A stretch of 64,000 bases of DNA from Gambelia wislizenii (GCA_030847615.1 JAUMIR010000001.1:183415001-183479000), one strand, 5' to 3'. Positions 1-11,796 are shown, counted from the stretch's first letter. Notes: generated by a model not told the origin, from the sequence alone. A program made the numbers and translations.

Positions 1-329
1 ACATCCTCTTTGATCCAGCTTTTCTCCGGAGCAAGTCTTCCTGACAGGTTTCCAGTTCTACAGACTGTTATGAGATACACGAACCTTAAGGGGAAGAGAG
101 GTAGAAGAGACTGAGGTCAGAAGGAAAAAAAAATGAAGGGGAGCTTGTTGAAAAAGCTCACACAGGTGATGAGGACGGAAAAGGTTGTCTGTTCTTTGTA
201 GAAAAGGGATATGGGAACAGACAAGAGTGCTGGGCAGACCAGGAGGCTGGCAGAGCTGGGATGAAGAAAGCTTTAATGATGTGTGCGCTTGCTTGACAGT
301 CAAGATCCAGTGAACACAGACAGTCTTTG
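1..329. other. Unassigned sequence
   Basis: I see no recognisable gene or repeat here. The short open frames lack any domain or family resemblance. Confidence 0.5.
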
Positions 330-337
330 TTCTAAGT

Positions 338-470
338 CAGAGGTGGGCAACTCTTCCGATGTTGTTGGACTGTAGCCCCCAGCATTCCTCACCATTGGCT
401 ACACTGGCTAGGGCAAGTGGGAATTGCAGTTCAATATCATTGTGTGGGGGGTACACTTTATCCAACCCAG
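338..470. mobile_element. hAT-like MITE with 8-bp target duplication
   Basis: A 133-bp element begins CAGAGGTGGGCAA and ends CAACCCAG. It is flanked on both sides by the exact 8-bp repeat TTCTAAGT (330-337 and 471-478). Eight-bp duplications are the signature of hAT transposases. The interior has the 'TTGTTGGACT...CCCAGCATTC' type of sequence common in reptile hAT MITEs. It is non-autonomous, with no coding capacity. Confidence 0.85.
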
Positions 471-640
471 TTCTAAGTAAAACCTCGAAGTGACCAGGAA
501 GCAATAAAATGTAAGTGGGAATCTGAAAAGTAGCATGGAGTATGATGGTAGGTCTAGGTTTGGTTTTGACATTCATTTTCTATAGCAACTTCATAGCACA
601 GGTTAAATGACCACTAATAGGGGAAGTGATGGAGTCAAGC

Positions 641-1014
641 CCTCCTACACTTCACAGATAAAAAATGGGGCCACATTTGGCTGAGCAACATCAGAATGTG
701 GTCAAGATGGCAAAACTTATTAATGAGAAGAATTAGACAAGCTAGAGAAGCTGCAGCAGGCTGCTTTTGCCTGAGGATACTGGGAAGAGGAAGATTATGT
801 CTCATCCTCTCCTTTCCCCTCTGCTGAGTTAACTGTGTGCAAAATACTTTTGCTCTTTGAACTTACTTTGCAGCAACTGACGTAAGCTGAGGACAAAGGG
901 AGAAAGTGGAAAGGGGAGAGAAAACTGGAACATTTTAAAAGCAGCTGGGAAAAGTGGAGCAAAAAAGGATTAATTGGGACTGCCCCTGCCTAATCAGGAG
1001 AGTTAGAGGGTATG
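641..1014. mobile_element. Family W copy 1 (unnamed interspersed element)
   Basis: This 374-bp copy aligns by eye along its length with 7823-8203 and 9808-10131, and in part with 40144-40285 and 62830-62900. Shared landmarks are TTTCACAGAT near the left end, AGCAACATCA, TTTTGCCTGA, GGGACATTTTAAA-like and GGAGGGTATG-like at the right end. The consensus ends look inverted (CATACCCTCCAAC left, GTTGGAGGGTATG right), which suggests a non-autonomous DNA transposon. I cannot name the family. Confidence 0.65.
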
Positions 1015-1171
1015 TTGAGCACACTCGCCCAGGGCTGGTCTCGACACATCTCCCTCCCATCAGAATCTAGCCCAGTGATAGGCCTCAATGTGCCATATGC
1101 CTTAGTTTGCATGTATGTACTTTGGTAAGGTGCAAGAGCTTTGATGTATACATATTTACACAAACACTAAC

Positions 1172-1396
1172 TACAGGTTGACTCCCATATCCGCAGGGGA
1201 TACATTCCAAGACCCACTGTGGATACCTGAAACTGTGGATAATAGGGAACCCTACTATTTTCAATGAGATGAACACTGGAAGTTGACCATAGAATCACAC
1301 TGGAGGACCTTGAAATGCCTAGAGAGAACATATTTTTTGGGTGTGGATAAGTGAAACCGTGGATACCAAATCCATGGATACAGGGGTTGACCTGTA
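1172..1396. mobile_element. Tigger-like MITE (T1)
   Basis: A 225-bp element is bounded by TA-CAGGTTGACTCCCATATCC and its near-perfect inverted copy ending GGGGTTGACCTG-TA. Terminal CAG..CTG repeats with TA flanks and 'GTGGATA'-rich ends are typical of pogo/Tigger non-autonomous elements. Its centre (GGTCAACTTCCAG region) is shared with the copy at 41625-42071, so both belong to one subfamily. Confidence 0.85.
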
Positions 1397-1489
1397 TACA
1401 TTATATAAAAATTACAGGTTTGGGTTAGACAAATTTTGTTGTTCACTGTTGGCTAGGCAAACAGTAGATAAAGAGGATTGTGAAGCTTG

Positions 1490-2128
1490 GGGCTTGTCTG
1501 GACAAGAAGATATAATGTGGACTGCTGGGCATTAACACAAATTTGCAACAGCGTGAATTTTTCTCCATGATCCTTTAGCAAAATCGCTGCTATGCCAAGC
1601 TGTGTCTGAAGTGCACACACAGCCATGCCTGTGAATCAAGATGGTGGCCGAGAGTGAATTACTTGTGTTATTATTCTCAACAAGTTGTTGCTGCTGCACA
1701 GTATTTTTTAAAACTGTAAATCAAAGGTTCACAAGTGAAATCTTCCACTTTAAAAAGCTGTCTGGTTGCCTCAGCGCAGCAAAAAAAAGTGCATGATTGA
1801 TAATGCAGAACTCCCAAATGGCACTTCCAGCCACTTCGTTGCTGGCAAGCCCACCCCCTGCACATGTCTGATTAATCAGCTTTCCACTTTCACCCTCACC
1901 AAGAATGCGCAGCATTCCAAATTGATTGTCCAAATGAGCACGAATACACATTTCCACACATTAAATTTAAAAACTTTGGGGAAAGTTGCAAAGGCTTTTC
2001 TCACACAGTATTTGGGGTTTTTGGCCCCCATACCTTCCTAATACCATGAATCTCCTTTGCTTCTCATTGGGACAAAAGGTATTCTCCTCACATTCTATAA
2101 GAAGTATTTTCATCATCTAGACAACCCC
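1490..2128. mobile_element. Family X copy 1, TIR element with 3-bp duplication
   Basis: This 639-bp element starts GGGCTTGTCTGGA and ends TCATCTAGACAACCCC, roughly inverse of each other. It is flanked by TTG (1487-1489 and 2129-2131). A second, interrupted copy lies at 25608-27613, sharing for example AACACAAATTTGCA, TTATTCTCAACAA and GGTTGCCTCAGC. A 3-bp duplication is compatible with PIF/Harbinger mobilisation, which is inference. No transposase is encoded. Confidence 0.75.
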
Positions 2129-3874
2129 TTGAGCACTAGGGTTGTTTTTTTTTAATGTAAAACCAACTGATCTGGGAAATGCTGTACATGTGTGTGTGTG
2201 CCTGATTTTACAAGACAGAAAATATTGCCTCCTGCCCATCTTCCAGCTATTACTTGAACTATCCTGCTATTAACTTGTGTTGAAAATGTTTACAGCTTGT
2301 TATATTTTCTATTACAGTGCCATTAGAGTGCAACATTTACATCTGAGATATTTTCCATATGGGTAGCAACGTAGAGCAGAAAAAAGATTGAAGGGGAACA
2401 CCGTTGTCAAGTATGTACATATTTAGGAAATGTAAATTTTCTGGTGAACATCAAAAATATTTTTTAAAAAACATCTGCTAAAAATATATTGAAAAAGGCC
2501 AACAAATTCACAAGTGATAGACTGAACAAAAAGTGTTTAGTTTACCGGATGGCATACTTTTATTTTGGCTCAATGTAAGCTTAACATAATATGACATGGC
2601 AATGTTTTTATTGTATTGTACCTACTGTATTGCAGTACTTATACTTTGTATTGTTTTATTATTTGTAATTGCTTGAAATTGTCAGTAGGCTAATTCAATA
2701 CATTTATCTGTCTATCTGATGCTCATAGGTAAGTGACAATAAATGGCTTAGGGAAAAGAAAGCTAATCTGCAGCTGAAGGTTAAAATGTATAGTGTTGCA
2801 TCAGAAATCATTTTAATGTGTAGCTGGATATGTTTTGTGCAGTAGGAAAATAAAGTGTGCAGTAAAAAATAGGTTTTTGTGCAGATGGCTTTAATCAGGG
2901 ACAGGTTTGACTCTTTTAAAAATGTTGAGAAAAAGATAAGAAACAGAAAATTAAAATGACTTCTACTACCTTTCAGTCTCATAATCCAACATCTATATTA
3001 CTGGGATCAACTATCCATCTGTGGCCATGGAGAATACATGCATGAAGATATGTCTAGTTGCAGGCATTCTCAACTGTACCCAGCCCTTCTTTTGCACTAA
3101 GGTTTCAGGGTTTCCAGATCTCAGGGCTGGTTCTTCTTCAGTTCTCAGGGTAAGGTGGAAGATTCTCAGGGTGAGTGTGCTGCCTATATATATTTGTATA
3201 ACAATATCTATATATACTTGTATATCTATATTTTTCCTTGTAAAAGATCTTAAAACACCTTTGGCACTGACAGAAAGAAGTTTGTGGCATACGTTTTCAT
3301 AGACTGGGTCTATGAAATCTTATGCTACAGACTTTTCTTCAGTTAATCTCAAAGTTGTGACAAGATCCCTTTGCATACCGAGACAGGCAAACATGCCTTT
3401 GAATACTATATTTTTCTTTATTTGTTAGACTTGAGGCTTGGCTAGATGTGCAACATACCCTGTCTTGCTCCAATCTGAGTCCTACAGTCCTGACGATGCA
3501 GGGCTTTTGCCCTGTTCTGCCCCCAGGCAGACCTCACCATCCCGGGGCAGATACGGGGCTCAGACAAGAGGAAGGCGGAGTAGGTGCAATAAAACATTTT
3601 AGAATAATACCTTGTTTAAATCTACTGGGAGGAAATTGATCAGGCCCTGCGAGACCGTAGGAGCCTGTCCTAGCAGGCTAGTCCTCACTGCTGCTGCGCT
3701 CTCCTCGGTTCTCCCAGAAGGCAGGAAGGAGTCTCACAGCATGTGACCAAGGCTGGTCACATGCAGGGGGCCTTGGTCACATGTTGTGGGGGCCCTTCCT
3801 GCCTTCCAAGACAGAGGAAGAGATGGTGGTGGCAGCAGTAGTAACAGGCCAGAGTGCCCATCTGGACTTCATAA
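2129..3874. other. Unassigned AT-rich sequence
   Basis: No gene or clear repeat is visible. The stretch holds poly-T and poly-A runs, a small TATATA cluster near 3185-3230, and a short inverted motif around 3740-3783 (GGTCACATG repeats). Confidence 0.45.
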
Positions 3875-4153
3875 GGAGACCTGGTGGCGCAGTCGTTAAG
3901 TGCCAGTACTGCAAGTCACCACATTGCAAGTTCGATTCCAGCGGGCTCCAAGGTTCACTCAGCCTTCCATCCTTTCGTAGGTCGGTAAATTGAGTACCCG
4001 GCTTGTGGGGGCAATTAGCTAACACACATTGGAAACTGTTTAATGCAGTGTAGATGTGTAAATAGCTATTGCTTAAAACAATTTGTAAGCTGCTCTGATA
4101 GCCTTGTGGTTGAAGAGCGGGGTATAAATAAATAAATAAATAAATAAATAAAT
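3875..4153 (+). mobile_element. tRNA-derived Sauria-type SINE (S1)
   Basis: The head carries a pol III box A-like TGGCGCAGTCGTTAAGTGC and a box B-like GTTCGATTCC. The body (GTCGGTAAATTGAGTACC, CAATTAGCTAACACA) and the 3' part (AGCGGGGTATAAATAAATAA) are shared with the copies at 30188-30470, 31922-32214, 40397-40687 and 44393-44603. The (AAAT)n tail marks the 3' end. It looks near full length. Confidence 0.9.
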
Positions 4154-5172
4154 CTTCCTCCCACTCTGTGGAGGGAATGGGGAAACAGCCAGCTTTATCT
4201 CCTGCCAGGACATGCTGGCATATTCTGACACATATAGATGAGCCCTTGGTGTTTTTTATTTGGATGTCACACTTTGTGCATCTGTGGTTGATACTTAATA
4301 TATCATGCTTAATGACACTACAAGAGCTATTTCCTGTGATATCACCCTGGGAATAGCACCAAGGCCTGACTCCTGTGACATCACAAGATGTCACCCCTTG
4401 GTCTCAGGTTTTGCCCTTGCAATCTCAGGGCTTAGGAGAGACCTGGCCTGGAATCCTTATCACAGCTGAAAGATGTTTTCACACCTGGAAAGTACTGCTT
4501 TTCATCACCAGATTTTTGTAATGACTTTCACTAATTACTTAAATTTTGTGAATTCTGGTTTGGTCCACAGCACCATCACACATCAGGGGCAGTTGTAGAG
4601 ATAGTGTATCTTCAGTTAGTGGCTTGGATGAGACTGTCTCCCCCAAACAGTTGTAATCATGAAAAAACAGTCAGAATCATGACAGTAAGTTCTTAGTGCC
4701 TTAGCTTTGCAGGAAGTTTGTGTCTTCAGCCATCTTGAAGGAAGACATTTTTCCTTCCTTCTCCTGTTTTCCTGTCCTCCCTCCATCCTGACAATCTCTT
4801 AATTTCTGGATTCATTCTCATTCATATTCCTTTCTGTTTCTCACACTTTCCCTAAAAACAAAATAGAATTAGAAAGCACTCGCAGGATTGGGAATTTTGT
4901 GTTAGCACTGGGGTTTTGTCAGAGGATACTGTCCCCATATATCATTTTATGTGGCTGTGCACAGTATAACCTGAAAGCAGGGAAAATCAGGGTATCTCTG
5001 TCTGTAGCACATGGAGGATTGACCCCCGGAATCATCCTTACACATATCCTACTGACACTGCTGAGTCTGATGAACCTCCCCAGCCCTGCACACACAGAGA
5101 TGCTACAACAAGAAAAGTGCCAATTTCCCCTGCTTTTGAAGTAGGGTAGGATGGAATGGAGCCTGCCTAAAT
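4154..5172. other. Unassigned sequence
   Basis: No recognisable gene or repeat was found between the SINE and the inverted-repeat element. A pyrimidine-rich tract lies at about 4745-4850. Confidence 0.45.
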
Positions 5173-5274
5173 AGTTAAATAATATGAAGTCGAAGGCTTT
5201 CACGGCCAGCATCCATAGGTTTTCCGTGGTTTTTTTCCAGGCTGTGAGGCTGTGTTCTCAAAGAATTTATTTCT

Positions 5275-5309
5275 GACGTTTCACCTGTATCTGTGGATGG
5301 CATCTTCAG
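5275..5309 (-). ncRNA. Hammerhead-ribozyme-like motif, left arm
   Basis: On the minus strand the motif reads CTGAAGA, then a weak stem II (GCC with GGT), then GAAA, then CGTC. TTCT just before the core can pair with AGAA just after it as stem I. Core residues CUGAAGA and GAAA are intact. Stem III would be the two-base ACGU palindrome, so activity would probably need a dimer. Degenerate stem II makes this copy likely inactive. Confidence 0.5.
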
Positions 5310-5467
5310 AGAATGGTTGGGTAGGGATATGGGGGTGGTTATATACTGTGAGTCTCTGTTGGAGAGGATATATAAATCTTCTCTGTTCGAATACACAAAT
5401 TTACATATCCTCTCCAACAGGGACTCACAGTATATAAACTCCACACAGACCCCTACCCAACCATTCT

Positions 5468-5502
5468 CTGAAGATGCCAGCTACAGATGCAGGCAAAACG
5501 TC
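5468..5502 (+). ncRNA. Hammerhead-ribozyme-like motif, right arm
   Basis: The motif reads CTGAAGA, stem II GCCAGC...GCAGGC (five pairs with one A-A mismatch), then AAAA where GAAA is expected, then CGTC. TTCT before and AGAA after can form stem I. The G-to-A change in the conserved GAAA should kill catalysis. It is the inverted partner of the motif at 5275-5309. Confidence 0.5.
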
Positions 5503-5850
5503 AGAAATAAACTCTTCCAGAACACGGCCTCACAGCCCAGTTAAATAATAGTTCCAGGCACTCTAACCTTTTCTACAGGTGTGTTGCTCCAGTCCCTCAG
5601 TCACTTTTGTTGCTCTTTTCTGCACCTTTCCCAGCACTGCAATATCCTTTTCCAGTTGCAGTGTACTCAGTATTCCAAGTGTGCTTGTACCTTACAACAG
5701 TAGAATAATTTTAACAGTTTCTTTCTTGATTTCCAGTAGTCCCCAATATGGAATTTGCTTTTCCTAGCAGCCACAAAATGTACTCAAGCTTTTGTTGTTT
5801 TTCACCATTTGGTTCTGTAAGCAGGTATGTCTTCTTGAGCTTTGGCTATA

Positions 5851-6090
5851 GACTATCATATACCCTAAAGGCACCAGCTCCCGTATGATCTTGGAAGCTA
5901 AGCAAGGTCAACCCTGGTTAGTACTTAGATGGGAGACTGCCAATGAATACCAGGTGTTGTAGGCTATATTTCAGAGGAAGGAATTGGCAAAACCACCTCT
6001 AATATTCCTTGCCTAAGAAAACTCTTCGAAATTCATGGGCTTGCCATAGGTTGACAGGTGACTTGAAGGTGCACACGCACAAACACACAG
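5851..6090 (+). mobile_element. 5S rRNA-derived SINE with L2-like tail (copy 1)
   Basis: The head matches vertebrate 5S rRNA, including TTGGAAGCTAAGCAAGGTC (box A region), CTGGTTAGTACTTAGATGGG and the box C-like GATGGGAGACTGC, and ends near GTTGTAGGC. It is followed by a non-5S tail with TTGACAGGTGACTTGAAGG and a CA-rich end, like L2-mobilised SINEs. This is the 5S-Sauria type described in Anolis, and it is not a working 5S gene. Confidence 0.88.
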
Positions 6091-7584
6091 TATGGGGTGG
6101 GCCTACAGCAATGGTCACACTGTGCATGTTCATGCAAAATAATGTGGTGCTGGGAAGATAATAGAGAAGTGTCTTTTCAGAACCAGCCCTCCAGCTTTTT
6201 ACCATGAGCTCTGTATTATAGTTCTAAAATCTTCAGTATTTTAGATCCAGAAAAGCTGGATTTTTCTCAGGTTTCCTCAGTTTTTTGTACATCTTAATGT
6301 GAGAAATTATTCTGTGCAGACCAGCAAGTGATTTTTGCAAAAACAAAACAAAACAAAACAACAACAAAAACAACAACCACCTTTTAGGGAGGACCACCCC
6401 ATTTCCAGAACCACATATTGTTTGAAAAAAAAATGTTTTCAATCAAAAACCATGTGTTTTTTTCATGTGTCCCTCTGCAAACAGCATTTTTAGTGCAAAA
6501 AACAATTTCCCCAAACAATTCTGAATGTTTGAATACCAGGGGAAAATTGTGTGTCAAATATTTTCTTACATTAAGATGTATGAAAAATTGAGGAAACTTG
6601 AGAAAAATTCTCATCTCTGTGTTCATCTTGCTTACCTAATTGTTGGAAAACTTTGGCGGGAAGGGGGTGAGGCTAGGAAATGAATAATAGCAAATGTTAA
6701 TTCCACCCCTTGCCTTTTCCGCTGGACATATATTCATGCAGTTGTCAAAATTGCCCCTGCTAACCAATACTCATTCAGAATTATGAAGAGCTTGTTCAGT
6801 ATTTTGTGAAATTTCTGCTAGTTCTGATAATCATATTGCCCTGCTGGAGATTCATTTCTTTGGGGTTGTTTTTTTTTATCATATAGGGATCATTTACACG
6901 GCAAAATAAATCCTCAAAGAATGTGACAAAAAGCCTGATAGTTCCCATGCATTTCGAAGCAACAGTGCCCTTTTCACATGGAGGGGGTGCAAAAAACCCA
7001 TAAGTTGCGCAGTATCAGCTTTCGCTAGTTTTCCACAGTTTTTTGATTAAGTTTGCAAAAATGCGCATAATTTGTCATAGGAACTAACCATCGTGATAGA
7101 CCACACATCCTTGTCTGTGGCTGTTTAACTGCATTTCCTTTATCCACAAGCAAGTATACCATGTTGGGGTGGGAGAGGCGTACTATGACACAAATGTAAG
7201 ACTGAAGGTGGCTGTGCTCAATCCCTCCATGTTTTTTTTAGGTCTTTAACATCTCAACCCACTGTGATTTAGTTAGATTGTTTTACTTGTTTATTACATA
7301 TGTGCCTCACTTCATTGATTGTAGGACATTGGCTTATACTGTATCATTATTATGTAATTTGATAATGCTCTCCAAGAGTGTTAAGAATGAGGTTCAGGCA
7401 AATGAAGCATTATTACATGTTTTTGTTGGTGTTTTTTTCATAGTTGCCATAACTATGCCAGCCTTTCAGAAAGTAGTCTAGAAGATTTAAAACATTGTTA
7501 TTTTCATTAGTTTTCTGACAGAACAATTTCAATAATCTCTTCCATTATTACGTACCAGGCATATGTGTGTGTGTGTGTATAGTA
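6091..7584. other. Unassigned sequence
   Basis: Nothing gene-like is visible. An (A)n(CA)n tract lies at about 6340-6380, and a (GT)n run at 7565-7580 precedes the next element. Confidence 0.45.
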
Positions 7585-7819
7585 TACAGTGGGCCCTCAA
7601 TATCCACTGGGGTTTGGTTCCAGAATCTCCCATGGATACCAAAATCCATTAGATGCTCAAGTCCCATTATATATGATGACATAATAAAATGATGTCCCTT
7701 ACATAAAATGGCAAAATCAAGATTCGATTTTTGGATATTTTTTTTTTTAGGAATATTTTCAAACTATAGTTGGTTGAATCTGTGGATGCAGAATCTATGG
7801 ATACGGAGGGCTGACTGTA
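7585..7819. mobile_element. Tigger-like MITE (T2)
   Basis: A 235-bp element runs from TA-CAGTGGGCCCTCAATATCC to GATACGGAGGGCTGACTG-TA. The termini are inverted and TA-flanked, with an A+T-rich middle, as expected for pogo/Tigger derivatives. It lies 3 bp from the start of the next element. Confidence 0.85.
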
Positions 7820-7822
7820 TAG

Positions 7823-8203
7823 CACACCTTCCAACATTTCACAGATGAAAACTGGGACAAATGTGGCAAAGCAACATCACAGTGTGGTACAGATGACAAA
7901 AGCTATTAATGAGGAAGAACACCCAAGCTGGGAGAGGCTGCAGCAGTTTTCTTTTGCCTGAGTCTACTGGGAAGGAGCTCAGTAGCCTACTGGGAATGGT
8001 CTCCAGCCCTTCACCCCCCTCTGCTGAATTGAAAAGCATGCTAGTATTTTGAACTCCATTTTCAGCAATTGAAGTAAGTTGTGGGAAAAGGGGAAAGTTG
8101 GAGGAAGAGAGAGAAACTGGGACATTTTAAAAACAGCTGAGAAAGTAGGAAGACAGGATTAACTGTGAGTACCACTTCCAAATTGGGACAGATGAAAAGC
8201 ATG
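7823..8203. mobile_element. Family W copy 2
   Basis: The left end is CACACCTTCCAACATTTCAC and the right part contains AAATTGGGACAGAT. The copy aligns along its length with 641-1014 and 9808-10131. It has no coding capacity. Confidence 0.65.
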
Positions 8204-8217
8204 ATATACCATTGTGT

Positions 8218-8221
<4 letters not shown>

Positions 8222-8255
<34 letters not shown>

Positions 8256-8258
8256 CGT
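8222..8258. repeat. (GT)n microsatellite
   Basis: An uninterrupted GT dinucleotide run passes into GTGCGTGCGTGTG at its right end. Confidence 0.95.
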
Positions 8259-9807
8259 GTGCCTGTCTGTTTGTCCATCTTCATTTTTATAAATCTTGTA
8301 CAAAAACCTGCAAAACTCTAACAGTATCTAACCCTGCTTTTTCATAGTATCTGTCCATTAACAGATTCTTAATACTAAAAATCTTTGCCTTGGGGTAGAG
8401 GGGGAGAAAAAAATGCTCCTGCTAGTGTTGACAAAAGCAGTCTTGAACTCCCCATGTATCTTTATTTGCCCTATCTTGGCACTAAAGTTGCTGTCACAGT
8501 AAACCTGAAAGGAAAGTCTGTTGAACATAACCAACAAAGTGAAATGTAGGTCATAGAAATCCCTTGTAACAGGCCTGTACAACATTTGACCCACTGAACA
8601 CACCAGCCATGTCTGGCAGCCCTCAAGAGGTCCAGTAAACTGTTTTTTGCTGACTGCCTAAGACTGGGGGAGAGGGAAGGGGAGGAAGAAGGAAAGAAAA
8701 GCAAAGAAAAACAAAAGGCTGTCAACCACTGGGCAGAAGGACACATTTCACAGCAACTAGCTATACCCGGCATAACATACTCCATTATTTACATATATAA
8801 AACGCTTTGGTATGTTTCCATTCCCATTCTGCTGATTGGTCACTTAAAAACCATGTCAAGAGTACAATCATTTGATGCATTAATATACAACCTTTCAAAT
8901 CAACTGTAATGGCTAGTTTCATGCCAAGAGCCCCTCCGCCATGTTTAGAAAGGACTTGAAGTTTCCACATGTTCCCAAGGAGCAGCTACAGACAGCAGAG
9001 AAGACCATGTCGTGGTGGCCAAGACTGAGGGCCGAATGCCACTCTTAAATAGCAGTTCCCCTGGCTGCTTCAGGCGTGTTGCATGATTGCTGCTGGCTGC
9101 ATCTGATAGCTTGGCCCTTCCAAGACTCCCACAGCCACGGCCTGAGTCTGCAAAGAGGCTGTGCCAACTACTGCAGCCAGGGGCCTAGCCCTGCAAGGAG
9201 AGGCAGATCCTGACACCTAAGCAGCCAATCAGCACACTGAAAACAGCAACATACCCAAGAAATTATATATAGAGATTGTGTTTCAAGTGACTTGCAAAGT
9301 CACAAGGTATGTAAGATTGGTAAGTTGCTCACAAGAACTTATGCATCTAGTAATACCAATGGCATTTACAACAGCGCAAGACTTAAAAGACCTAAAATAT
9401 GAATATCCATTGTTAGTAATGTTTCTTTTATTATTCACTGGATGTTGTTAAGCGGGATATACTTTGTTCATAATTTGTAAGGTATATAATTCACTATATT
9501 CACCAAAACTATGGTTTAGTTTTTCGACTGAAAGATGCCAATATTCAACACTGATATCCAACTTGAGGGATATTAAAGGAGAATTTGGGAGATAAGTTTG
9601 TTTCAGCTCTGTGAAACAATGTGCTTCAAAACCCAAGAGAAGTGGTAAGCAGAGAAATAATTAATTATTCCATCCAAATGTCCATCCTGCAACAAATCTT
9701 CTTACCCCCACCTCTCAAGAAAGGACACTGGGGCACCACTGCACACATTTCCTGAATTACGAGGCTGTTTGAAATCACAGGGCTATATTCAGGAGAAGAC
9801 AATCTTC
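8259..9807. other. Unassigned sequence
   Basis: No repeat or gene is recognised. The region 8970-9240 is somewhat more GC-rich but shows no exon-like reading frame with a known domain. Confidence 0.4.
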
Positions 9808-10131
9808 TGGATATATGAGACCAAGCAACATCAGTGTGTGGTCAAGATGGGAAAGTTAGTAATGAGGAAAAACACTCAAGCTATGAGAGACTGCGGCATT
9901 TGCTTTTGCCTGAACCTACTGGGAAGGACAAGAATCTAACCACCCCCTCCTCCCTCCCAAGTTTGCACTGAACTCATTTTGCAATGTTTGAACTAAACCA
10001 AGGATGAAGAGGAGAAAGGGGGGTAACAGGAGGAAAGAGAAACTGGGACATTTTTAAAGCAGCAGAAAAAGTGAGACAATGGAACATTAATCAGGACTGT
10101 CCCTGCCAAATCAGGACAGATCAAGGGTATG
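9808..10131. mobile_element. Family W copy 3
   Basis: Landmarks CCAAGCAACATCAG, CTTTTGCCTGAACC, GAAACTGGGACATTTTTAAA and CAGGACAGATCAAGGGTATG match copies 1 and 2 in order. The extreme left end appears to be missing. Confidence 0.65.
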
Positions 10132-11796
10132 CGAGTCAATTTTGTTTTACTAGACAATGGATATAAACTACAGCTTTCACATTACTTATTTATAGTCACA
10201 AGAACCTTGCTCTTAAGTCAACTGACCCAGTATTATAGCTCACTGAGTCAACAATGAGGCCAGCAAGGAACCAGAACCTAGCAAGATTCACACAAAGCAG
10301 CTGCATGAGACAGAGGAAAGCCAACATAAATGGCACACAACTCTTCTTAGCAAAATGCTAGAAGAGGAAAAACAAAATGCAGAATCCACAGAAAAGCATT
10401 TTGCAACACGGGGGCAGCAACTGAAAAAGGCCCTGCATGTTGGAGAGGATAGTTTGAATCCAGCTACTGAGTGTATTGAGGTTTCAAGCAAGGACTGATC
10501 TCAAATTAGAATGAGGTTAATATGAAAGCAGGGACTCCTAAAATAACTGCAATCCAGACCACGGTATAGGTCAAAGCAGACATTTTGTATTGGGCCCATA
10601 TGGGTACAAACCAATATACCTCTTTTAAGTCTCAATGTAATATCACTATGCTGATTCTCACCTCAACATCAGTGGGTTTCCAATACTCTATCCCAGTTAA
10701 TGTTTAAAAAACGTCTTCATGGTTAGCCCCATGTAATGTTTATTGTGACATTTTCCTCTTTTTTATAAATAATTTGTCCTCCTTTTGTGTAAGGTGATGG
10801 TGGCACAGAACCTATACTTAAATATTCTTTCATTTGATTAGTAGTTTTCCTAAAATACTGTCAACCTTTTAACTAGACTCCTGATCTCTTAGGGAAGGTG
10901 CAACAATATAGTGATACCTTATATTATTTTTAAAAGCAAGTAATTACAGAGGTCACTTACAAGCAACCTTACTCTCTAGTTTACCTGATTGGTTTTAAGA
11001 ATATTTCCCTCTGCTGCCATGATTATCACTCTGAAGCAGACGCATATTTAACCTAGTGGGGAAACTATTGACCCTGCACTTTCCTGGGAGCTATAATGAA
11101 GTTGCACAGCTCTTGTCACAAGTGAGAAATCTCTGAAGAGACTTGAGGAACAAATGTTTTAACAGGTCATATCAAACTGCAGCTGGTCTTAACTGCTCTT
11201 CTCAGGTGTCTTTTTTTTTTTTTTTGAATGACAAAAGAAAACAAAACCTAAAACAAATTGCAAATACTGCCTGATTACAGTACATTATTTTCCATAAGAC
11301 AAAAAAAACCTCAAAGAATTTGAGGATTCTTTAGTTAATTGTACGATATAATGTGAAGTAGAATGGGATGAGTAAAGTTTCCTGACAATGTAATACAAAA
11401 GAGTTAAATACCTTTCTTGTAAAAATGTACTTAAGGCAAATGAACTGACTGCAGAATATTTAAAAGTGGGTATCCTACTAATCAATTTAAATTAACTCAG
11501 TGTGTACAGAAAGAAAAACCAAGTATAGGACCTGCTTGCCTTGTATCTCTCCTTCATTAGATGTATCCCATTACCTGATTCCCCCATTGTGATTTAGTTG
11601 GTATGGCAGCCAAGATAAAATTTTAAAATTGCAGTTTTCTCACCATTCATATGTGTGTGTGTGATTGTGTGCACGTGCACACATGGGTGTGCCTGTGTGT
11701 CTGTATATACCACCATAGCATAGCAGGCAGAAAGTGAAAACCAATTGAAATAAAGTGGAATAATCTTTTATCAAGCTGGAGTCTTGCTGTCCTCCA
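10132..11796. other. Unassigned sequence
   Basis: I recognise no gene or repeat family. There are poly-T tracts near 11211-11226 and a short (GT)n near 11650-11700. Confidence 0.45.

Larger units (their letters stand above)
5184..5538. mobile_element. Penelope-like inverted-repeat element with two hammerhead-like cores
   Basis: This 355-bp element has two arms of about 150 bp that are inverted copies of each other around a centre near 5395. It is flanked by an exact 11-bp direct repeat AGTTAAATAAT (5173-5183 and 5539-5549), which points to target-primed insertion rather than a cut-and-paste transposase. Each arm contains CTGAAGA, a short stem, (G)AAA and ACGTC, which is the hammerhead ribozyme layout. 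Penelope-like elements are known to carry such ribozymes in inverted terminal repeats. Assignment to that group is inference because no reverse transcriptase is present. Confidence 0.7.

Noticed and set aside
3875..3950. tRNA gene
   Set aside because: A/B boxes are present but no cloverleaf, and it is the head of a repeated SINE.
3777..4394. 205-codon minus-strand open frame
   Set aside because: Most of it is a SINE read backwards, with the Tyr/Leu run coming from the (AAAT)n tail.
5851..5980. 5S rRNA gene
   Set aside because: The 5S-like part is diverged and continues into a LINE-like tail; the same structure recurs at 23.5 and 43.6 kb, so it is a SINE.
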